DNA of 19,429 bases. It comes from Oscillospiraceae bacterium. Lineage in GTDB: Bacteria; Bacillota; Clostridia; Oscillospirales; UBA929. The notes under the pieces were generated by a model. The model searched no databases. It was given only the letters and a program-made list of their open reading frames with translations, and was not told the origin of the DNA. Both the position numbers and the translations under genes were made by a program. How positions within the stretch are numbered: the first letter of the stretch is position 1; the number at the start of each line of letters is the position of its first letter. Of this stretch, positions 13,974 through 19,429 are shown piece after piece. The DNA lies in the NCBI GenBank assembly GCA_031271325.1, contig JAISVY010000035.1, positions 1 through 19,429 on the forward strand, given 5' to 3'.

Positions 13974-14807
13974 TTATACCCTGCGATAGATCGACGGCTT
14001 GACGAACTGGAAGCGCGTCGTGGTTTTATCCACGGTTTCCGAAAGACCGATAAACAGATAGCCGCCCGGTTCCAGCGCGTCGTGGAAACGCTCGATCAGC
14101 CCGTCGCGGGTGAATTTGTCAAAGTAGATCATCACGTTGCGGCAGAAGATGACATGGAACGGTTTTTTGAACGGGAAATCCTCCATGAGGTTGAACGAGC
14201 GGAAAACCACTTCGCTTTTAATGAAGTCTTTCACGCGGAACTGATCGCCCGGCTCTTTGTTGAAATATTTCTGTTTCCAGGCGGGCGGCAAGTTTTGCAG
14301 CCTGTCTTCGGGGTAAACGGCTTCGCCGGCCATCTGCAGCACCTGCGGGGATATGTCGGTCGCGAGAATCTTCGCGTCCCACTGGCTTTTCGACGGCCCG
14401 AAAAAGTCGTCGAGCACCATCGCCGTGGTGTACGGCTCTTCGCCGGAAGAACATCCGGCGCTCCAGATGCGAAGGTCCTTGACGCGGAGACGGTCAACAA
14501 GCTCGGGCAGAATATCGCCGGTGAGGAACTTATAATGCTGGTCTTCCCGCATGAAATATGTATAGTTGGTGGTCAGGCGGGTGAGCAGGGTCTTGGCTTC
14601 GGTGCCGGTCTTGTCGGAGATCACGAAATCGAAATATTCTTTGAGCGAGGAAAACCCCTTTTGACGGATGACGTTCCATAAACGTCCTTCCACCAGCGCC
14701 AGTTTCTGCGCCAGATTGATGCCGTAGTTGTCCTTCATATAACGCACCAGCGTCAGGAACTCTTCCTGTGTAACCTTAGACACTTCTATGACCCCGCCTC
14801 CCTTCAC
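13974..14807 (-). CDS. cheR: Chemotaxis protein methyltransferase CheR
   Basis: This enzyme transfers methyl from S-adenosylmethionine to glutamates of chemoreceptors, opposing CheB. The N-terminal helical domain (VTQEEFLTLVRYMKDNYGI) is followed by the SAM-binding fold with IWSAGCSSGEEPY and later HVIFCRNVMIYFDK, both hallmark CheR motifs. The C-terminus has LEPGGYLFIGLSET. The largest frame starts at GTG 14807 (277 residues). However, the promoter's predicted transcript start (about 14815) falls almost on it. A second GTG at 14783, preceded by AAGGGAGG at a long spacing of 13, gives a start closer to the usual family beginning. I could not settle which is used. It is first in the minus-strand cluster. 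Confidence 0.95.
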   Translation of the reverse strand: MKGGGVIEVSKVTQEEFLTLVRYMKDNYGINLAQKLALVEGRLWNVIRQKGFSSLKEYFDFVISDKTGTEAKTLLTRLTTNYTYFMREDQHYKFLTGDILPELVDRLRVKDLRIWSAGCSSGEEPYTTAMVLDDFFGPSKSQWDAKILATDISPQVLQMAGEAVYPEDRLQNLPPAWKQKYFNKEPGDQFRVKDFIKSEVVFRSFNLMEDFPFKKPFHVIFCRNVMIYFDKFTRDGLIERFHDALEPGGYLFIGLSETVDKTTTRFQFVKPSIYRRV

Positions 14808-14821
14808 CCATACTCCTATCC

Positions 14822-14850
14822 ATTATAACGCACCGCCGCGAAAAGTACAA
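14822..14850 (-). promoter_or_regulatory. Sigma-A-type promoter of cheR and the motility cluster
   Basis: Read on the minus strand, TTGTAC (14850-14845) and TATAAT (14827-14822) are separated by exactly 17 bp. The -10 box is a perfect match. The transcript would start near 14815, only a few bases before the first possible cheR start. It is a housekeeping-type rather than a sigma-D (flagellar) promoter. Confidence 0.8.
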
Positions 14851-14870
14851 GGAAAAAATCAAAAAAGGGG

Positions 14871-14899
14871 TTGCATAATTATTCATCGTATGATATACT
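14871..14899 (+). promoter_or_regulatory. Sigma-A-type promoter of the arg operon
   Basis: TTGCAT at 14871-14876 and TATACT at 14894-14899 are separated by 17 bp, and the argG ATG lies 28 bp downstream with GGAAAGGGG in between. It is back to back with the cheR promoter, and the two -35 boxes are 20 bp apart. The ARG box lies inside its spacer. Confidence 0.8.
14872..14885. promoter_or_regulatory. ArgR/AhrC operator (ARG box)
   Basis: TGCATAATTATTCA matches the ARG box core TGAAT-WWWW-ATTCA at all but one position and is a near-perfect palindrome. It overlaps the -35 box and the spacer of the argG promoter, where a bound arginine repressor would block RNA polymerase. A weaker TCATCGTATGA palindrome follows at 14883-14893. 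No argR gene is in the window. Confidence 0.75.
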
Positions 14900-14926
14900 C
14901 TCTCCATTACGGAAAGGGGTGCGCAT

Positions 14927-16129
14927 ATGAAGGCATGTAAAAAAGCGGTGCTGGCGTATTCGGGAGGGCTGGATACCTCGGTCATCATCCCGTGGCTCAA
15001 GGAAAATTACGGCTGCGAGGTCGTCGCGGTGGCGGCCGACGTCGGTCAGGGCGCGGAACTGGACGGCTTGATCGGCAAGGCGGTCAAAACCGGCGCTTCG
15101 AAGTGCTATATCGAAGACTTGCGGCAGGAGTTTGTCAACGATTATATCGTCCCGACCGTCAAAGCCGGGGCGGTGTATGAGGGCGAGTACCTGCTCGGCA
15201 CATCGTTTGCCCGCCCGGTAATCGCGAAGCGCATCGCCGAAATCGCGCTGAAGGAAGGCGCGGACGCGATTGCGCACGGCTGCACCGGCAAGGGCAACGA
15301 CCAAGTGCGCTTTGAGCTGGCGATCAAGGCGTTCGCGCCGGACTTGCGTGTCATCGCCCCTTGGCGCGAATGGGAACTCAAAAGCCGCGAAGACGAAATC
15401 GCGTACGCCGAGGCGCGGGGCATCCCTCTGCCGATCAACCGCGAGACAAACTACTCCAAGGATAAAAACCTCTGGCACCTCTCCCACGAAGGGCTTGACT
15501 TGGAGAACCCCGCCAACGCTCCGAAATACGACACCATTCTCGAGATGGGCGTAACGCCCGAAGCCGCGCCCGACAAGCCGGAGGTGATCTCGCTGGGCTT
15601 TGTCAAAGGCGTTCCCGCCTCGCTGAACGGCGCGGAAATGGACGGTGTTTCGCTGATCGGGGCGTTGAATAAGCTGGGCGGCAAACACGGTGTCGGCATC
15701 GTGGATATGGTGGAGAACCGCCTGGTCGGGATGAAATCACGCGGTGTATATGAAACGCCGGGCGGCGCGATCCTGTATAAAGCCCACGCCATGCTGGAAC
15801 AGCTCACGCTCGACCGCGACACCCAGCATATGAAGCAGCAGCTGGCTGTGCGCTTCGCGGAGCTGGTATACTTCGGGCAATGGTTCACCCCGCTGCGCGA
15901 GGCGCTGAGCGCCTTCGTCGATAAGACGCAGGAGCGCGTAACCGGCACGGTACGGCTCAAGCTCTACAAGGGCAACCTGATCGGTCAGGGGATGGAAAGC
16001 CCCTACTCGCTCTATTCCGAAGAGCTGGCATCGTTCGGCGAGAGCGAATACAACCAAAAAGACTCCGAAGGCTTCATCAATTTATTCGGTCTGCCGGATA
16101 AAGTCCGGGCGAAGCTGTGGAATGCATAA
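14927..16129 (+). CDS. argG: Argininosuccinate synthase
   Basis: A 400-residue enzyme joining citrulline and aspartate with ATP cleavage to AMP, the penultimate step of arginine synthesis. The N-terminal P-loop is AYSGGLDTSV (about residues 9-18). HGCTGKGNDQVRFE and the motif NYSKDKNLWHLSHEG are the classic nucleotide- and substrate-binding signatures. SRGVYETPGG lies in the C-terminal multimerisation half. Length equals the family norm. The ATG at 14927 is preceded by GGAAAGGGG seven bases away. It is the first gene of argG-argH-argC-argJ and sits behind an ARG box promoter, so repression by arginine is expected. Confidence 0.98.
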   Translation: MKACKKAVLAYSGGLDTSVIIPWLKENYGCEVVAVAADVGQGAELDGLIGKAVKTGASKCYIEDLRQEFVNDYIVPTVKAGAVYEGEYLLGTSFARPVIAKRIAEIALKEGADAIAHGCTGKGNDQVRFELAIKAFAPDLRVIAPWREWELKSREDEIAYAEARGIPLPINRETNYSKDKNLWHLSHEGLDLENPANAPKYDTILEMGVTPEAAPDKPEVISLGFVKGVPASLNGAEMDGVSLIGALNKLGGKHGVGIVDMVENRLVGMKSRGVYETPGGAILYKAHAMLEQLTLDRDTQHMKQQLAVRFAELVYFGQWFTPLREALSAFVDKTQERVTGTVRLKLYKGNLIGQGMESPYSLYSEELASFGESEYNQKDSEGFINLFGLPDKVRAKLWNA

Positions 16130-16136
16130 ACAACCA

Positions 16137-16157
16137 TTTATGCAGCATAAATATTCA
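16137..16157. promoter_or_regulatory. Palindrome and ARG-box-like site between argG and argH
   Basis: TTTATGC-A-GCATAAA (16137-16151) is a perfect 7-bp palindrome. Overlapping it, AGCATAAATATTCA (16144-16157) has a perfect right ARG half-site (ATTCA) and a 3-of-5 left half. Another GCATAAA at the argG stop pairs with TTTATGC. A second ArgR contact or an mRNA hairpin tuning argH expression are both possible. Confidence 0.4.
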
Positions 16158-16174
16158 CTAAAGAGGGAACGCAC

Positions 16175-17482
16175 ATGAAACTTTGGGCAGGACGCGCGAC
16201 CGGGGAGACAGATCCCGCGCTCGAAGCGTTCAACCGCTCGGTCGGGTTTGACAGCCGGCTGGTTTTTGAAGACATCCGCGGCTCGTTAGCCCACGCCGCG
16301 ATGTTGGGTAAGCAGGGGATCCTGCCGCCGGAGGACGCCGCCGCCATCGCGGCGGGGCTGGAAGGGATCCGAACCGACCTCGAGAACGGAATCCTGCCGG
16401 TTGATATGACGGCGGAGGACATCCACACCTTTGTGGAGAGCGAACTGACCCGCCGCGTCGGCGACGCCGGGAAGCGCCTGCACACCGGACGCAGCCGCAA
16501 CGACCAAGTCGCGCTGGATCTCCGCCTGTATACCAAGACCGCGCTGGGGGCTTTGCAGGGGCAGATCGCGGAGCTGGACCAAACCCTCTCCCGCCGCGCC
16601 GGCGAACACAGGCGGACGGTTATGCCGGGTTATACCCACCTCCAGCGGGCGCAGCCGGTTACGCTGGCTTTGCACTTGGGCGCGTGGAGGGAGATGCTCC
16701 GCCGCGACGGAAGCCGCCTTTCCGACGCGCTGGCGCGGATGGACGAATGCCCGCTCGGCGCGGGCGCGCTGGCCGGGACGACCTACCCGATTGACCGGCA
16801 GGCGACGGCGGCTGCTCTCGGTTTCGCCCGCCCCTGCGCGAACACGATGGACGCGGTCAGTGACCGGGACTTCGTTTTGGAGACGCTTGCCGCGCTCTCG
16901 GTGATCATGACGCATCTGTCGCGCATGAGCGAAGAGGTGATTCTGTGGTGCTCCTCCGAGTTCGCTTTCGCGGCGCTGCCCGACGAATTCGCCACCGGCT
17001 CCTCGATCATGCCGCAGAAGAAGAACCCCGATCTCTGCGAGCTGATCCGCGGCAAAACCGGGCGCGTCTTCGGCAGCCTGATGGGGACGCTCACGATGAT
17101 GAAAGGGCTGGCGCTGGCTTATAATAAGGATATGCAGGAGGACAAAGAAAGCCTGTTTGACGCGCTGGACACCGTTTCCGCCTGCCTCGCGGCGTTTACG
17201 CCGATGATGGGCGCGATTGTTTTCCGCCCGGAGCGGATGCGGGCGGCGGCGGCCGAGGGATTCCTCAACGCCACCGACTGTGCCGACTACCTTGTGGGGA
17301 AGGGACTGCCGTTCCGGGAGGCGTACGCGGTCGCCGGGCAGATCGTCCGCTTCTGCGCCGAAACCGGCGTGACACTGGAGACGCTGCCGCCGGAACGGTA
17401 CAAAGAGTTTTCTCCGCTGTTCGGGGACGACATATACGAGGCGGTTAACCTGGATACTTGTGTAAAGAGGCGCGGGCTATGA
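16175..17482 (+). CDS. argH: Argininosuccinate lyase, short C-terminus
   Basis: A 435-residue enzyme of the fumarase/aspartase superfamily that splits argininosuccinate to arginine and fumarate, the last pathway step. Motifs: opening KLWAGRATGETD, TGRSRNDQV at 104-112, PGYTHLQRAQPV with the conserved His154, and the mobile catalytic loop GSSIMPQKKNPD at 275-286. GAGGG precedes the ATG at 16175. It ends with FGDDIYEAVNLDTC and VKRRGL, about 20-25 residues earlier than most ArgH proteins (455-470), which continue with a glycine-rich GGPAP-type helix. The stop overlaps the argC start (ATGA at 17479-17482). All catalytic regions are present, so activity is expected. Confidence 0.96.
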   Translation: MKLWAGRATGETDPALEAFNRSVGFDSRLVFEDIRGSLAHAAMLGKQGILPPEDAAAIAAGLEGIRTDLENGILPVDMTAEDIHTFVESELTRRVGDAGKRLHTGRSRNDQVALDLRLYTKTALGALQGQIAELDQTLSRRAGEHRRTVMPGYTHLQRAQPVTLALHLGAWREMLRRDGSRLSDALARMDECPLGAGALAGTTYPIDRQATAAALGFARPCANTMDAVSDRDFVLETLAALSVIMTHLSRMSEEVILWCSSEFAFAALPDEFATGSSIMPQKKNPDLCELIRGKTGRVFGSLMGTLTMMKGLALAYNKDMQEDKESLFDALDTVSACLAAFTPMMGAIVFRPERMRAAAAEGFLNATDCADYLVGKGLPFREAYAVAGQIVRFCAETGVTLETLPPERYKEFSPLFGDDIYEAVNLDTCVKRRGL

Positions 17483-18381
17483 TCAAAGTGTTTATTGACG
17501 GCAGAGCCGGGACGACCGGTCTGCAAATCGAAGAGAGATTAAACGCGCTCCCCGGCGCGGAACTGATCACCCTCGGGGAAAGCGAACGCAAGAACCCGGA
17601 AGCGCGCAAACAGATGCTGAACGAAGCTGACGCCGTCTTTCTCTGCCTCCCCGACGACGCGGCGCGGGAAGCCGTTTCCATGATCACGAACCCCGGCGCC
17701 GTCGTCTTCGACGCGTCCACCGCGCACCGCACACACCCCGGCTGGGCATACGGGTTCCCTGAACTGTCCGTTGAGCACAAAGAAGCAATTCTTGCCTCCC
17801 GCCGGATTGCGGTACCCGGCTGTCACGCCTCGGGGTTTTGCGCCGTTGTCTATCCGCTGGTCTGGGCGGGGCTGATAGCTTCGGGAGCAGCGCTTTCCTG
17901 CTTCTCGCTGACCGGTTACAGCGGCGGCGGCAAGCCGATGATCGCGGAGTACGAGTCCCCCGGCGCGCCCGCCGACGCCCGCCCTTACGCGCTGGGTCTG
18001 ACGCACAAACACCTGCCGGAGATGCAGAGCGTCTGCGGGTTGGAGAAACCGCCGGTTTTTTTGCCCGTGCTCGCACCGGTGCGGCAAGGGATGCTGGTCA
18101 GCATCCCGCTGGACGCGCCCGCGCTCCCGCTCCACGGGCATCTTGCGGCGTGGTATCAAGGAGCGGAGCATGTGCGGGTGATGCCGTTCGGCGGCGAGGG
18201 CTGTTTGGAAAACGGGCGGCTTGCGATGCAGGCGCTGAACGGCTCGGACGACATGGAGATATTTGTTTTTGGGCACGAAACGCAAACCGTTGTCACCGCG
18301 CGGTTCGATAACTTGGGGAAAGGCGCGGGCGGTTCCGCCGTGCAGTGTTTTAAATTAAAGTTTAAGGAGTTACTGTCATGA
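17479..18381 (+). CDS. argC: N-acetyl-gamma-glutamyl-phosphate reductase, type 2
   Basis: A 300-residue NADPH-dependent enzyme reducing N-acetylglutamyl phosphate to the semialdehyde, the third step of ornithine synthesis. I start at ATG 17479, which overlaps the argH stop and has AGAGG eight bases upstream. The opening is IKVFIDGRAGTTGLQI, a Rossmann glycine-rich loop. The nucleophile is Cys115 in VPGCHASGF, followed by LTGYSGGGKPMI and the histidine motif LTHKHLPEMQ. Length and motifs fit the less common short ArgC (the argC_other group) and not the ~345-residue enzyme usual in Firmicutes. The stop overlaps argJ (ATGA at 18378-18381). Confidence 0.95.
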   Translation: MIKVFIDGRAGTTGLQIEERLNALPGAELITLGESERKNPEARKQMLNEADAVFLCLPDDAAREAVSMITNPGAVVFDASTAHRTHPGWAYGFPELSVEHKEAILASRRIAVPGCHASGFCAVVYPLVWAGLIASGAALSCFSLTGYSGGGKPMIAEYESPGAPADARPYALGLTHKHLPEMQSVCGLEKPPVFLPVLAPVRQGMLVSIPLDAPALPLHGHLAAWYQGAEHVRVMPFGGEGCLENGRLAMQALNGSDDMEIFVFGHETQTVVTARFDNLGKGAGGSAVQCFKLKFKELLS

Positions 18382-19429
18382 AAGAAATACCGGGCGGCTG
18401 CTGCGCCGCCAAAGGGTTCTCCGCCTCCGGCGTGTATGCCGGCGTGCGCAAAAACCCCAACAAGAAAGACTTGGCGCTGATCTTCGCCGACTGCGACTGC
18501 TCCGTGGCGGCGCTGTACACCACGAACCGGGTCAAAGCGGCTCCCATTTACGTGACGATGCGCAACCTCGAGCGGGGTTCGGCGCGCGCTATCATCGCCA
18601 ACAGCGGCAACGCCAACGCCTGCGCCCCCAGAGGCGAGGAAAACGCCCTGAAAATCTGCGAGACGCTGGCGCAGGAACTGAACATCAAACCCGATGACAT
18701 CATCATTAACTCCACCGGCGTAATCGGCTTCCCCTTACCGGTCGAAGCAGTGACGGACGCGATCCCGCAGCTGACGCGCGGGCTGTCGCGCTACGGTTCC
18801 GACGATGCGGCGAACGCCATCATGACGACCGATACCGTTTCCAAGCAGGTCGCGGTGGAGATCACCGTCGCCGGCAAGACGGTGAACGTGGGCGGTATCG
18901 CCAAGGGCAGCGGCATGATTCACCCCAATATGGCGACAATGCTGGCGTTTATCACCACCGACATCTCGATCACGTCCGAGATGCTGCATACGGCGCTGAG
19001 CGAATCGAACCGCATCACCTATAACCGCATCAGCGTAGACGGCGACACTTCGACCAACGATATGGTGGCCATTCTGGCCAGCGGTCTTGCGCAAAACCCG
19101 CAGATCGAGTGGAAAGACACCGATTACCGCGTGTTTCTGGAAGCGCTCAACTATGTCAACGCGAAACTCGCGAAGATGATCGCCCGCGACGGCGAAGGCG
19201 CGACCAAGCTCGTCTCCTGCCTCGTCAAAGGCGCGGGCAGCGAAGAATGCGCCGAGAAACTCGCGATGAGCGTAGTCTCGTCCAGCTTGGTCAAGGCGGC
19301 GATGTACGGCGCGGATGCCAACTGGGGGCGCGAGATATGCGCGATGGGTTACAGCAAAGCTCCGTTTAAGCCGGAACTGGTGGATATTTCGTTCGTCTCC
19401 GGCGGCGAATCGATCCGGGTTTGTCAGGA
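18378..19429 (+). CDS. argJ: Bifunctional ornithine acetyltransferase/N-acetylglutamate synthase (partial, runs off the end)
   Basis: The frame from ATG 18378 stays open to the window end (350 codons, of about 400 expected), so the C-terminal ~50 residues lie outside. AAGGAG is eight bases before the ATG, and the start overlaps the argC stop. ArgJ moves acetyl from acetylornithine to glutamate, making the pathway cyclic, and some forms also use acetyl-CoA. Motifs: opening GGCCAAKGFSASGV, IIANSGNANAC, NSTGVIG (oxyanion region, about 111-117) and KGSGMIHPNMATMLAF. In the last of these the precursor self-cleaves between Ala186 and Thr187, with Thr187 as nucleophile. The late block GADANWGREICAMGY is also conserved. 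argB, argD and argF may follow beyond the window. Confidence 0.97.
   Translation, partial: MKEIPGGCCAAKGFSASGVYAGVRKNPNKKDLALIFADCDCSVAALYTTNRVKAAPIYVTMRNLERGSARAIIANSGNANACAPRGEENALKICETLAQELNIKPDDIIINSTGVIGFPLPVEAVTDAIPQLTRGLSRYGSDDAANAIMTTDTVSKQVAVEITVAGKTVNVGGIAKGSGMIHPNMATMLAFITTDISITSEMLHTALSESNRITYNRISVDGDTSTNDMVAILASGLAQNPQIEWKDTDYRVFLEALNYVNAKLAKMIARDGEGATKLVSCLVKGAGSEECAEKLAMSVVSSSLVKAAMYGADANWGREICAMGYSKAPFKPELVDISFVSGGESIRVCQ

Noticed and set aside
14879..15688. Minus-strand open frame of 269 codons opposite argG
   Set aside because: It is antisense to a full-length, well-conserved argininosuccinate synthase and has no independent support.
1..19429. tRNA, rRNA or riboswitch genes
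   Set aside because: No cloverleaf with a TTC-type T-arm, rRNA-like segment or known riboswitch core was recognised by eye in the intergenic gaps. A covariance search could still find something short.

Overview
This window looks like a chromosomal segment of a motile, fairly GC-rich member of the Clostridia, possibly Oscillospirales-like. The evidence is the long-form hpf, the Bacillus/Clostridium-style order flgB-flgC-fliE-fliF-fliG-fliH-fliI-fliJ-ylxF, the presence of cheD, AGGAGG-type ribosome binding sites and frequent TTG and GTG starts. The genus cannot be named from sequence reading alone.

Layout. Bases 1-457 hold no intact gene. They look like mobile-element debris joined to the last ~90 codons of a sugar ABC-transporter permease (458-739, a 5'-truncated pseudogene). 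hpf (813-1343, +) follows with its own promoter and ends at a strong hairpin terminator. Convergent to it is a long minus-strand motility cluster read from 14.8 kb down to 1.5 kb: cheR, cheB, cheD, a lytic transglycosylase, flgB, flgC, fliE, fliF, fliG, fliH, fliI, fliJ, ylxF, and last nadE (glutamine-dependent NAD+ synthetase family). Divergent from cheR is an arginine biosynthesis operon on the plus strand: argG, argH, argC (type 2) and argJ, which runs off the right end.

How the genes work together. flgB, flgC and fliE encode proximal rod/adaptor parts, fliF the MS ring, fliG the switch/torque ring, fliH/I/J the export ATPase complex, and ylxF a membrane protein tied to the motor or export apparatus. 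CheR, CheB and CheD set the methylation and deamidation state of chemoreceptors, and the transglycosylase probably opens peptidoglycan for the rod. fliK, flgD, flgE and the stator genes are absent, so other flagellar loci must exist. argG-H-C-J cover the last two arginine steps plus the reductase and the recycling ornithine acetyltransferase. Stop/start overlaps couple argH-argC and argC-argJ. An ArgR-type operator sits between the -35 and -10 boxes of the argG promoter.

Most notable points. (1) NadE keeps an intact synthetase domain, but its nitrilase-like glutaminase domain has glycine where the catalytic cysteine should be, and the ESTTD-type loop is missing. (2) Several structured intergenic repeat families sit inside the flagellar cluster, including a 99-bp tandem array with 13-bp inverted ends and a 71/153-bp repeat present in long and short forms. 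(3) The argG and cheR promoters are back to back with the ARG box at their junction. (4) ArgH is shortened at its C-terminus exactly where it overlaps argC. I found no RNA gene, CRISPR array, prophage or complete insertion sequence.
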